Shown piece after piece: positions 14,626 to 22,652 of a stretch of 36,350 bases of DNA. Location: the NCBI GenBank assembly GCA_017477205.1, contig JAFUXE010000030.1:1-36350 (forward strand), given 5' to 3'. The stretch comes from Alloprevotella sp. Lineage in GTDB: Bacteria > Bacteroidota > Bacteroidia > Bacteroidales > Bacteroidaceae. The notes beneath the pieces were generated by a model, which worked only from the letters and a program-made list of their open reading frames with translations, was not told the DNA's origin and ran no database searches. Each line of letters opens with the position of its first letter. Position 1 is the stretch's first letter. The translations under genes were made by a program, and so were the position numbers.

Positions 14626-17265
14626 TTATGCACCGCTTTTCTTCCGCCGCAAACTCAGGAAAAGGGCTGCGGCGAGACCCAGGAGGATGAGGCCGATGGC
14701 GACGAAGGCCACGGTTTCCGTCGCCGTGACGGTAGCGGGCCTGAAGGTCATGACGACCTCGTGCCGCCCAGCCGGAATCTTCAGGGCGCGCAGGACGTAG
14801 TTGACGCGGCCCAGCTCCGCGGGCTGGCCGTCAACGGTGGCCGTCCAGCCGGGATAATAGACTTCGCTGAAGACGGCGAGGCCTCCCTTGGGCGAGCTGA
14901 TCTCGTACGTCAGCTCATTGGCGGTGCGCTGTTTCAGCACCACGGTGCCGCTGTCCAAGGGCGAACCCTCAAGCTGCGGGCGGAAGCGCTCATCGGCCAC
15001 GGCGACATGCTTCGTGTCAAGTCCGTGTAGGGCGGCCATCTCCTCGTCCGCATTCCTGACGAAGTCCAGCTTGCGCACAAACCATCCGTTGCCGTTGGCG
15101 TAGGGGTTCTGCACCACCTGCACGGCCTTGGCTCCAAAGACGATGTACTTCGCGTTGAGCATGTTGAGGACAGGGGCGAGGCTGTCGCCAGGCACCTGCG
15201 CCATGTCGCCCTGCGCCTCGCTGATGTGCCCGAGGAAGGGCGGCATCTCCTGCTGTAGCTGGTGGTCGATGAGGTCCTGATAGCGATGGAGCTTGGCGGC
15301 GTTGTAGCCACCGATGCTCTGGTGGAAGAATGCAGTGTGGTTGCTGGTCTCGTTGAAGGGGCTGCCCTCCGCGACGCTCAGCACGCGGTAGTCCGCCTTG
15401 TCCTGCAATACCACCTGGTCAGCAGGGGTCGGAGCGGGATTCTGCAACACGACGGGGTCGGTGAAGCTGTCGTCGTTGAGATACTGCCTGTTCACCAGCC
15501 ACATGTCCGCAAGGCACAGCGCGAGGAGCCCGCCGCAAAGCATCACGGCTCCCCAGTTCAAAGCCTTTTCCGCCGTTTCATCGCTGACAGGCTCGGACTT
15601 GCGACGCATATATATAAATGTACCTGCCATCGCCAAGCCTGCGACGAGCACGAAGAGCGAACGCCCGGCACTCTGGGCGAGCACGTGATGGTGGAGGGCT
15701 GCGATGGCTTCGCGATAGGTGTTCACGAAGTCTGCCCCCAGAGACCCTGAGAGGGCATTCAGCAGGCGGGCATCCTGCGCAGAGAGGCAGTCGCCAGCCA
15801 TGCCGGGCACCAGCCAAAGCACAAGGCAAACGCCTGCCGTCAGCACGAGGGCCACACCGAGGCCCAGCTTCCCTTCCAGCGTCCCCAGCACGTCCCCAGG
15901 GCGGCGGATGACGCGAGCCAGCGCCAGCACGGCGAGAAGCGGCATCGTGAATTCTGCCACGACGAGGGCTGAGGAGGGTGTGCGGAACTTGTTGTACATC
16001 GGCAGGTGGTCGATGCAGAAGTCCGTGAACCACGCGTCATTGTGCCCCCATCCCATGAGGAAGGAGACGGCGGTGGCGGCAAGGAGCGCCCACTTCATGG
16101 GACCGCGGACAAAGAACAGGCCGAAGACGAAGAGCAGGCACACGAAGGCACCCACATAGACGGGACCCACCGTGAAGGGCTGGTCGCCCCAGTACTGGTT
16201 GAGGCCCGGAGGCGTGGGGGCCTGTCCGCCCTCCCAGAGGTCGGTGCCCTGCTCGCGCAGGTACTGGTCAGCAGCGGCAGCGCACTGGTAGAAGGTGGCG
16301 AACTCGTCCAGGTCCTGCAACTCCTCCCTTGCCATCAGGCTTCCGGAACCGCCGCCCTTGAAGTCGGGGATGAGGAAGGTGAGGCTTTCGTCGATGCCGT
16401 AGCTCCATTGCGTGATGTAGTCGCGGTCAAGGCCTCCGGTGGCAGCCTTCGCGGCATTCGCCTTCGAAGGGGTGAGCTCGGAGGGGCCGCGCAGCGAGAG
16501 CTTGCTGTAGTCGTAGGTATGGTAGAGGTTGGGCAGGTTGGCGGCGATTCCCAGGATGCCCGCCAGCAGAGCCACGCCCGTGGCCTTTCCCCATGCCGGC
16601 AGCTTGCGGCGCACGACGGCGTCCACGAGGTAGGCCAGGGCAATGAACAGCATCAGCGGCAGGAAGTAATAGGACATCTGCACGTGGTTGGCGTGTATCT
16701 GCAAAGCCGTGAACAGTGCCGTGACGGCACCGCCCCAGAGATAGCGGCCGCGGTAGCACAGCACCATGCCGCCTATCGTAGGCGGGATGAACGTCAGCGC
16801 CAGCACCTTCCAGATGTGCCCGGCCGCAATGATGATGAAGAAATACGACGAGAAGGCCCACAGCACGCTGCCGAGTGCCGCCAGCCAGGGGCGGAAACCG
16901 AAGGCGCGCAGCAGGATGTAGAAGCCCAGCAGGAACATGAAGACGTAGCAGAACGCGCTCCCCGTGCCGAGGCCGTAGATGCGGCTCAGCGTGCTCAGCA
17001 CGTCCGCAGACTTGTAGGAGGGCGCAATCTGGTACGTCGGCATGCCGCTGAAGAGCGTGTTCGTCCAGCGCGTATAGTCGCCCGTCTGCTCGTGGTAGTC
17101 CATGAGCTCGCGGCCCTGCCCGATGGAGGCCACCGCATCGTGCCCGCCCAGGACGAGGCCCTCGCTCATCGGCTTCATGAAATACACGAAGGAAAGAACC
17201 ATGAAGGCCAGCACGCAGGCGACGTCGGGCACCCACTTCTTCCAGTTTGTAATGATATCCGTCAT
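14626..17265 (-). CDS. YfhO-family polytopic membrane protein
   Basis: The 879-residue protein has a short cytoplasmic N-terminus and about twelve transmembrane segments, from WVPDVACVLAFMVLSFVYFM (residues about 11-30) to a last helix near 850-870. A long external stretch (about 620-830) includes YRVLSVAEGSPFNETSNHTA and ends LAVFSEVYYPGWTATVDGQP, the typical C-terminal beta domain of YfhO proteins, followed by RVNYVLRALKIPAGRHEV. YfhO of Bacillus helps glycosylate lipoteichoic acid, and the family resembles GT-C glycosyltransferases. The role in Bacteroidota is not established. The gene starts 26 bases after the malate dehydrogenase terminator and has no clear promoter of its own. Confidence 0.85.
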   Translation of the reverse strand: MTDIITNWKKWVPDVACVLAFMVLSFVYFMKPMSEGLVLGGHDAVASIGQGRELMDYHEQTGDYTRWTNTLFSGMPTYQIAPSYKSADVLSTLSRIYGLGTGSAFCYVFMFLLGFYILLRAFGFRPWLAALGSVLWAFSSYFFIIIAAGHIWKVLALTFIPPTIGGMVLCYRGRYLWGGAVTALFTALQIHANHVQMSYYFLPLMLFIALAYLVDAVVRRKLPAWGKATGVALLAGILGIAANLPNLYHTYDYSKLSLRGPSELTPSKANAAKAATGGLDRDYITQWSYGIDESLTFLIPDFKGGGSGSLMAREELQDLDEFATFYQCAAAADQYLREQGTDLWEGGQAPTPPGLNQYWGDQPFTVGPVYVGAFVCLLFVFGLFFVRGPMKWALLAATAVSFLMGWGHNDAWFTDFCIDHLPMYNKFRTPSSALVVAEFTMPLLAVLALARVIRRPGDVLGTLEGKLGLGVALVLTAGVCLVLWLVPGMAGDCLSAQDARLLNALSGSLGADFVNTYREAIAALHHHVLAQSAGRSLFVLVAGLAMAGTFIYMRRKSEPVSDETAEKALNWGAVMLCGGLLALCLADMWLVNRQYLNDDSFTDPVVLQNPAPTPADQVVLQDKADYRVLSVAEGSPFNETSNHTAFFHQSIGGYNAAKLHRYQDLIDHQLQQEMPPFLGHISEAQGDMAQVPGDSLAPVLNMLNAKYIVFGAKAVQVVQNPYANGNGWFVRKLDFVRNADEEMAALHGLDTKHVAVADERFRPQLEGSPLDSGTVVLKQRTANELTYEISSPKGGLAVFSEVYYPGWTATVDGQPAELGRVNYVLRALKIPAGRHEVVMTFRPATVTATETVAFVAIGLILLGLAAALFLSLRRKKSGA

Positions 17266-17291
17266 GTGTCGATAGGGTATGTTCTATAAAC

Positions 17292-17322
17292 AAAAAAGCC
17301 TCCCCTCGCGCGGGGAGGTTTG
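17292..17322 (-). terminator. Terminator after malate dehydrogenase
   Basis: AACCTCCCC and GGGGAGGCTT form a GC-rich stem around CGCGCGA-like loop bases on the minus strand, followed by TTTTTT. It separates mdh from the YfhO gene. Confidence 0.8.
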
Positions 17323-17334
17323 TCAAGGAACTCC

Positions 17335-18324
17335 TTAGAGATTCGGGTTTACCTTGCTCCACTCGCTGACGGGCGGCACGATGCCGAGCGTGACGAGCTC
17401 GTCGCGCATCTTGCAGAGGTGCTCGTAGCTCTGGTCAAGCTTGGCAAGCTCCTCAGCCGTACCCTCGGGCATGCGGTAGGTGCAGCCCTGCTCGTCGAGC
17501 GTGGTGTCCATGGCCATCATGACGTTCTGGTAGCGGTCGGTCTTCACGTACGTGCCTGCGGGGAAGCGGAACTTCTCGCCGCCCATGACCGAGCGAATCA
17601 TCTCCACGCTGAGCTGCGAGGGACTCTGGAAGGAGCTGCGGCCGCGCAGCTTGATGATGGCGGCACCGCCCTGCGTCACGTCCTTCTTCATCTGCTCCCA
17701 TTCCTCAGCGGGGAATTCGGGCGTGCCGATGATGTCCGTCAGGTTGCGGCCGGCCACCTTCACGCGGCTGCCGAAGACGGCCATCTGCTCGCCGTGGCCG
17801 CCGTAGGTTGCGCAGCCCGTAATCTCGTTCTGCATGACGCCAAACTTCTTGGCCAGCGCGCTCTGGAGGCGCGTCGTGTCAAGGCCTGCGAGGGTCGTCA
17901 CCTGCGAAGGCTTCAGGCCGCTCCACAGCAGCGTCACGAGGCCCGTGAGGTCTGCGGGGTTGAAGATGATGACGACGTGCTTCACGTCCGGGCAGTACGC
18001 CTTGATGTTCTTGCCGAGCTCCTCAGCGATTTTGCAGTTTCCTGCCAGGAGGTCTTCACGCGTCATGCCTTCCTTGCGGGGAGCACCGCCGCTGGAGATG
18101 ATGTACTTGGCGCCCTCGAAGGCTTCCTTCACGTCCGTCGTGGCCGTGATGGTCACGTCCTCGAAACCGCTCTGGCGCATTTCCTCGGCCACACCTTCGG
18201 GCGAGAATACGTCGTAGAGGCAGATGTTGTTCGTGAGGCCCATCGTGAGAGCCGTCTGTACCATGTTGCTACCAATCATGCCGGCTGCGCCGACGATGAC
18301 GAGTTTGTCGTTTGTAAGTGCCAT
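17335..18324 (-). CDS. mdh: Malate dehydrogenase
   Basis: The start at ATG 18324 gives MALTNDKLVIVGAAGMIGSN; the 28 extra codons upstream contain the promoter and are not coding. The 329-residue product interconverts malate and oxaloacetate with NAD in the cytoplasm. The Rossmann motif VGAAGMIGSN is at residues 9-18. The substrate loop RKEGMTRED (about 88-96) carries the arginines that select malate rather than lactate, and GGHGEQM near 185 holds the catalytic histidine. In Bacteroidales the enzyme serves the reductive branch to fumarate and succinate. It has its own promoter and terminator and appears to be a single-gene unit. Other LDH-like dehydrogenases are unlikely given the RKEGMTR loop. 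Confidence 0.93.
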   Translation of the reverse strand: MALTNDKLVIVGAAGMIGSNMVQTALTMGLTNNICLYDVFSPEGVAEEMRQSGFEDVTITATTDVKEAFEGAKYIISSGGAPRKEGMTREDLLAGNCKIAEELGKNIKAYCPDVKHVVIIFNPADLTGLVTLLWSGLKPSQVTTLAGLDTTRLQSALAKKFGVMQNEITGCATYGGHGEQMAVFGSRVKVAGRNLTDIIGTPEFPAEEWEQMKKDVTQGGAAIIKLRGRSSFQSPSQLSVEMIRSVMGGEKFRFPAGTYVKTDRYQNVMMAMDTTLDEQGCTYRMPEGTAEELAKLDQSYEHLCKMRDELVTLGIVPPVSEWSKVNPNL

Positions 18325-18364
18325 TGTGCTTATGTTTTGATTTGTTGTTTTTGTTATTGCCGCG

Positions 18365-18372
18365 CAAAAATA
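18365..18372 (-). promoter_or_regulatory. -7 element of the mdh promoter
   Basis: TATTTTTG on the minus strand fits TAnnTTTG and lies 41 bases before the mdh ATG. A weak T-rich -33 region lies about 20 bases further upstream. Confidence 0.55.
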
Positions 18373-18408
18373 GCAAAAAGGACGCAGAAAAGGCCTGCCC
18401 CGGTACAT

Positions 18409-19605
18409 TTATTTGTACAGTCCGCCCGTAATCGTCCTGATGTCGAGGGGAAGATACACGATTTGGTAGCTGCCGGGCTCCTCTTCGTAGAGGAAGGCGA
18501 TGCATCCGTCCTGCTGTTGCACCATCGTGCTGTAGGCCGACTGCTTCTCCGTCACGCGGTAGCTGCCGTCCCACGCCTCGGCAAAAGCCTTGGCATCCCT
18601 GTACGTGGCGGGGTCGGTGATGTCCTTGAAGTATATCGTCACGTGGCTCCTGCCCGGTCCTGCCGGCATGCTCTGCAAAGCGAGCGTGGCTTTTTTCCCG
18701 CCCTTCACGCGACGGGCGTTGACGATAAGAATCTCACCGTTGCAGGAGTTTCCCTCGTTGCTGATGCCGCCTTCGGCCTGCTGGGAGTCCACGACGCCCG
18801 TCCAGGCACCCACGGCATTCTTCCTGTCCGTGAACTTAAAGATGTTGAAGTACCTTCCGCAATGCTTGCGGCTGGAAAGGAGCACGCTGCCGTCGGGCAG
18901 TTCCTCGCACTTCGGCTCGTCGCCCTGCGGCGCACAGCTCACGGCGGCGCTTCCCAGCACCTTCCACGTGTCACCAAAGTCGTCGGAATACACCACCCAG
19001 TTGCCCTTGTGCGTACACATGGCGGCATAGAGGCGGTAGTAGTTCCCCACCTTCACCTGCCTTGACTGGCAGATGCGGCCGGAACCCATGAACATGCCTG
19101 GCACGCGGCCACCGAAAAGGTCGCGGTAGAAACTCTCCGAAATGTCCTTCGGCTCGCCCCATCGCCAGCTTCCCTTGCTCCTGTCATATCTGGCATGCGT
19201 CACCATGATACCCTGATGGTGGTCAATGGTGTTGCTCCAGTACGGCACGTCACCGGAACAGCATATCAGGGTCAGCTCGTTACGGTTCCTGTCCGCCACA
19301 AGGCAGGCGTCGCCAAAGCCCGTCAGGGGACCTTCTCCGGTTCCCACGAGCACCTCTTCCGCACCGTCCCACGTCGCACCGTTATCCACGGAGACACGCA
19401 TCAGGATGTCCACGCGGCCATAGCCGATGTCGTTGCCGCAGGGGCGGCGGTCGCTCAGGGCGATGAGGTCGCCGTTCTTGGCCTTTGCAATGGCGGGAAT
19501 ACGATACGGGAAACCGCTTTCGTCACCCGTGTGGAAAAGCACCTGCTGTGCCGCTGCCGCTACGCAGAAGCCCAGTGCAGCAAGGAGGGAAAATGTCTTT
19601 TTCAT
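18409..19605 (-). CDS. Secreted exo-alpha-sialidase (GH33)
   Basis: The start at ATG 19605 gives a signal peptide MKKTFSLLAALGFCVAAAAQ with cleavage before Q-VLF; the longer frame overlaps upp and has no export signal. The 398-residue product has the sialidase RIP motif (FPYRIPAIAK, about residues 31-40) and Asp boxes SVDNGATW (about 72) and SDDFGDTW (about 209), blades of a six-bladed propeller. It releases terminal sialic acid from mucin and other host glycans, probably in the periplasm or at the surface. The gene begins 19 bases after the upp stop and no other sialic-acid genes (nanA, nanE, transporter) are in the window. Free sialic acid may be used by genes elsewhere or by other bacteria. 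Confidence 0.9.
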   Translation of the reverse strand: MKKTFSLLAALGFCVAAAAQQVLFHTGDESGFPYRIPAIAKAKNGDLIALSDRRPCGNDIGYGRVDILMRVSVDNGATWDGAEEVLVGTGEGPLTGFGDACLVADRNRNELTLICCSGDVPYWSNTIDHHQGIMVTHARYDRSKGSWRWGEPKDISESFYRDLFGGRVPGMFMGSGRICQSRQVKVGNYYRLYAAMCTHKGNWVVYSDDFGDTWKVLGSAAVSCAPQGDEPKCEELPDGSVLLSSRKHCGRYFNIFKFTDRKNAVGAWTGVVDSQQAEGGISNEGNSCNGEILIVNARRVKGGKKATLALQSMPAGPGRSHVTIYFKDITDPATYRDAKAFAEAWDGSYRVTEKQSAYSTMVQQQDGCIAFLYEEEPGSYQIVYLPLDIRTITGGLYK

Positions 19606-19624
19606 ATATCTGTTTCGGTAGGTT

Positions 19625-20320
19625 TCATTCCTTGTTGCTAATCTTCGGTCCAAAGGAGAGGTCGCCCGCATCGCCCAGGCCGGGCACGATGTAAGCGTCG
19701 GCATTCAGCTCGGGGTCTATCGCTGCCGTCCACAGCGTCACCTCGTCCGAGGGGAACGCCTTCTTCAGACGCTCCACGCCCTCCTGCGCAGCAATCACCA
19801 CGCAAATGTGGAGTTTTGCAGGACATCCTGCACCGAGAAAAGCCTTGTAGGCCAGGTCAAGGCTGCCGCCCGTCGCCAACATGGGGTCAACGAGCAGAAA
19901 GGTGCTGCCGTCCAAGTGGGGCGCAGCCATGTATTCCAGGCGTATCTTCACGTCGGCATGCCTGCTGCCGCCTGCCGTTTCCTCCACGCTGCCGCCCTCC
20001 TCGCGATAGGCAGCGACAAAGGCCGAATCCGCACCGTCGAACACGTCGAGGAAACCCTGATGGAAGGCAAGGCCGGCACGAAGCACGGTTCCCACGACGA
20101 TATGGTCGGCAGGAAGCTGCACGTCGCAGCTGCCCAGCGGTGTTTCTACCGTGCGGGGGGCATAGTCCAGCGTGCGGGAAATCTCGTACGCCATGACGTG
20201 GCCGATGCGCGTCAGGTTCTGACGGAAGAGGATGCGGTTCTGCTGATAGTTCCTGTCGCGCAGTTGCGACATGTATTGGCTGACGATGGAGTTTGTGGCT
20301 CCGAGGTTGATGACTTTCAT
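19625..20320 (-). CDS. upp: Uracil phosphoribosyltransferase
   Basis: The 231-residue cytoplasmic protein makes UMP from uracil and PRPP in pyrimidine salvage. It shows the family N-terminal segment (YMSQLRDRNYQQNRILFRQN, about 16-35), a GTVLRAGLAF segment near 78-87, and the PRPP-binding loop FLLVDPMLATGGS (about 140-152). The C-terminal uracil-binding end reads YIVPGLGDAGDLSFG. It is somewhat longer than the usual 208-217 residues because of a Glu/Gly/Ser insertion (GGSVEETAGGSRHAD, about 110-124). It is the gene before the sialidase on the same strand; that pairing has no obvious metabolic sense. The 120 bases before it hold two short-repeat stretches. Confidence 0.93.
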   Translation of the reverse strand: MKVINLGATNSIVSQYMSQLRDRNYQQNRILFRQNLTRIGHVMAYEISRTLDYAPRTVETPLGSCDVQLPADHIVVGTVLRAGLAFHQGFLDVFDGADSAFVAAYREEGGSVEETAGGSRHADVKIRLEYMAAPHLDGSTFLLVDPMLATGGSLDLAYKAFLGAGCPAKLHICVVIAAQEGVERLKKAFPSDEVTLWTAAIDPELNADAYIVPGLGDAGDLSFGPKISNKE

Positions 20321-20339
20321 TTTTTATTCAAATTTTTTT

Positions 20340-20366
20340 ACGAGTGACAAGTGACGAGTGGACGAG
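20340..20366. repeat. Short repeat GTGACGAGT between upp and pgpH
   Basis: ACGAGTGACAAGTGACGAGTGGACGAG consists of ACGAGTG-like units. The same word occurs inside sbcC at 24371-24387 and inside the CotH-like gene at 33767-33783. It lies 20 bases before the upp start. Confidence 0.75.
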
Positions 20367-20390
20367 CTGCGGTAAAGTTGGTTACTAATT

Positions 20391-20434
20391 AACTAACCTA
20401 CTTGTCTACTAATTTACTTGTCTACTTGTTTACA
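20391..20434. repeat. Short degenerate repeat TACTTGTC
   Basis: The segment is built from CTACTTGT, CTACTAAT, TTACTTGT, CTACTTGT and TTAC. It lies in the spacer between pgpH and upp, next to the ACTCGTCAC-type repeat, and is a different word. Confidence 0.65.
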
Positions 20435-20439
20435 TGCTT

Positions 20440-22485
20440 TTAATTGTTGAGTTCAGGATACGCAATACGCGTGTGGTAAACGGTCTTCAGGCTTTCTATC
20501 AGCACGCGCTTCGTTTCCTGCACGTCGCGATAGGTGATGGGGCATTCACGGAAGTAACCCGCCTGCTCCTGTCCGTCGATGATGCGGTTGACAAGGCTGG
20601 AGATGCTTTCTTCCGTGTACTCCTTCAGGCTTCGCGAGGACGCTTCCACCGCGTCGCACATCATCAGGATGGCCTGTTCCTTCGTGAAAGGATTCGGCCC
20701 GGGATAGGTGAAGCGCTGGGTGGGCGGTTCCTCTCCGGGATGGTTGTTTTGCCACTGCACGAAGAAATACTTCACCTGGCTTTTGCCGTGATGGGTGGTG
20801 ATGAAATCGCGCAAAAGCTTGGGAAGATGGTATTTCTCCGCCAGCCGCACGCCCTCCGTCACGTGGTTGATGATGATTTGCGCGCTTTGCTCCTCGGGGG
20901 AGAGGCCGTCGCGCTCCACGAGGTCATCGTGCGGATTCACACCGCTTTGGTTTTCGGTGAAGAAGGCCGGGTTCAGGATTTTTCCGATGTCGTGATAGAG
21001 TGCCGCTGTCCTGACAAGCTGCGGCTTGCCCCCGATGGCATCGGCCACCTCTGCAGCGAGGTTTCCCACCTGCGTGGAATGGTTGAACGTCCCCTGTGCC
21101 TCCTTTGAAAGGCGGCGCATCAGGCGGTTGTTGATATTGGAAAGCTCCACCAGCGTCACGCTGCTCGTGAATCCGAAGACGCGCTCAAAGAGGTAGAGCA
21201 GGGGATAGGCAAAGAGCAACAGCACGCAGCTGACGAGGATATAGACGTAGCGCGAACGGTCGAGGTCTTCAAAGGCAATGCCCTGCGAAATGTCGTAGGC
21301 CAACTGGAACAACAGGCCGCAAACGGCCACTATCACGGCCACACGGAAAAGCTGCGCGCGCTCCGTCAGCTCCTTCAGGGCATAGACAGCGGCGATGCCC
21401 ATCGCCAGCTCCACCGTCAGGAACTCGTAGGGACTTCGCAAGCCCAGCGACGTCAGCAGCAACATGATGAGCAGGATGATGGTCGCCGTGCGCGAGTCGA
21501 AGAATATCCGCACGAAGAGCGGCACGATGGCAAAGGGAAGGATGTAGATGCTGAAGAAGTTTCCACGCACCATCAGGCTCGTGACGAGCGGGAAGATGAC
21601 TATCAGCGTGAAGAAAAGCACCACGTTCTGCGGCGACTCCATGTAGTCGCGGCGGAAGGTGCGCAGGAAGAGCGGCAGCAACTGCAAGACGAGGAGCACG
21701 AAAAGCGCCTGTCCGCCCACCTGTCGCCAATATTCCCATCCGGACACGTTCATGCGCTCGTTCTCGCGTACGAAGGAGTCCAGAATCTGCTTTTGTTCCT
21801 CCGTGACGATTTCCCCTCGGTCGATGATGCGCTGACCGGTCACCACCATCCCGCTGTTTGCCGATACGGCGGCCAGCAGGTCTTCCTCCGCCTGCTCCGT
21901 ACGCTGCTGGTCGTAAATGATGTTGGGGACAAGATAATCCTGCACGTTGCAGCGCGCCAGCATGTCGTGCGGGATAGCGGCGTCGTCCGGGTGCATGATG
22001 CTTTCGTAAGCCGAGCGCGTGGAGAACAGGCCGCTCAAGCTCACGGTGGTGGCTTCCTGTTCCTCCACGAGGCGGATGGCGGTGTTGCGGTGTTGCGTCA
22101 GCTCGGCAGAGGATTCGGGAGAGATGACACCCGTCTCGTAAACGCGGCGAAGGCTGGCTTCCACGTAGCGCGCGCAAACCACCGAAACATCATTCATCTG
22201 CCCCGCAGCAAAGTCGCGCAGGAACGATTCCACCTGCGCCTCGCCTATCTCTGCCTGACGGTTGAAAAAAGGTTGGAAGACGACTAGCGCGCTGTCCTTT
22301 TCGGCCTGTATCTGCGCGTCGGTCTTGCTGATGGGAAAGTCGAACGGGGCTATCAGGGGCGCATACTTCCACGGGCGTCCCGTCTCGTATTCAAAGACGA
22401 ACTTGCTCTGTCGCGGCAGAAGTGCCGTGATGACGACGGCACTCAGTATCGTGCACAAGGCAAGCAGCAAATGGTCTCTCTTCAT
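20440..22485 (-). CDS. pgpH: 7TM-HD cyclic-di-AMP phosphodiesterase (PgpH family)
   Basis: The 681-residue protein matches the 7TMR-HD architecture. It has one N-terminal membrane helix (LLLALCTILSAVVITALL, residues 6-23) and an extracytoplasmic helical region to about 270 (7TMR-HDED). Seven membrane helices lie between about 275 and 465, and a cytoplasmic HD phosphohydrolase domain follows. Metal ligands are visible in FNHSTQVGNLAAEVADAIGG (about 473-492), ALYHDIGKILNP (about 496-507) and INHVTEGVRLAEKYHLP. Family members hydrolyse cyclic di-AMP and affect osmotic and wall homeostasis; that this one uses c-di-AMP is inferred. It has a good promoter at 22511 and is separated from the upstream acyltransferase by 167 bases. 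Confidence 0.88.
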   Translation of the reverse strand: MKRDHLLLALCTILSAVVITALLPRQSKFVFEYETGRPWKYAPLIAPFDFPISKTDAQIQAEKDSALVVFQPFFNRQAEIGEAQVESFLRDFAAGQMNDVSVVCARYVEASLRRVYETGVISPESSAELTQHRNTAIRLVEEQEATTVSLSGLFSTRSAYESIMHPDDAAIPHDMLARCNVQDYLVPNIIYDQQRTEQAEEDLLAAVSANSGMVVTGQRIIDRGEIVTEEQKQILDSFVRENERMNVSGWEYWRQVGGQALFVLLVLQLLPLFLRTFRRDYMESPQNVVLFFTLIVIFPLVTSLMVRGNFFSIYILPFAIVPLFVRIFFDSRTATIILLIMLLLTSLGLRSPYEFLTVELAMGIAAVYALKELTERAQLFRVAVIVAVCGLLFQLAYDISQGIAFEDLDRSRYVYILVSCVLLLFAYPLLYLFERVFGFTSSVTLVELSNINNRLMRRLSKEAQGTFNHSTQVGNLAAEVADAIGGKPQLVRTAALYHDIGKILNPAFFTENQSGVNPHDDLVERDGLSPEEQSAQIIINHVTEGVRLAEKYHLPKLLRDFITTHHGKSQVKYFFVQWQNNHPGEEPPTQRFTYPGPNPFTKEQAILMMCDAVEASSRSLKEYTEESISSLVNRIIDGQEQAGYFRECPITYRDVQETKRVLIESLKTVYHTRIAYPELNN

Positions 22486-22510
22486 GGTTTTCTTTTAGTC
22501 TTTTGCGAGG

Positions 22511-22518
22511 CAAATATA
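22511..22518 (-). promoter_or_regulatory. -7 element of the pgpH promoter
   Basis: TATATTTG on the minus strand fits TAnnTTTG exactly and lies 25 bases before the pgpH start at 22485. A TTTC 20 or more bases further upstream may stand for the -33 element. Confidence 0.6.
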
Positions 22519-22597
22519 ATGCAAGGCGAGATAAAGTTGAAACGTGGAAGTTAAAAACTTCGCCCAGCACCTCCAAACATCTGCGCATCTGAAAAGA

Positions 22598-22649
22598 TTT
22601 TCAAGGCTTGAGGATTATTTTTCAAGGCACAAAAAACTTTTTTCAAGGC
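22598..22649. repeat. Three TTTTCAAGGC repeats at 21-bp spacing
   Basis: TTTTCAAGGC occurs at 22598, 22619 and 22640, exactly 21 bp apart, in the spacer upstream of the pgpH promoter and after the acyltransferase stop. The spacing equals two helical turns, so the copies face the same side of the DNA. Confidence 0.8.
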
Positions 22650-22652
22650 ATC

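Noticed and set aside
16006..19065. Long plus-strand frames (427 and 581 residues) opposite YfhO, mdh and the sialidase
   Set aside because: They cross gene boundaries of well-recognised minus-strand genes and have Ala/His/Arg-rich shadow composition without signal or motif.
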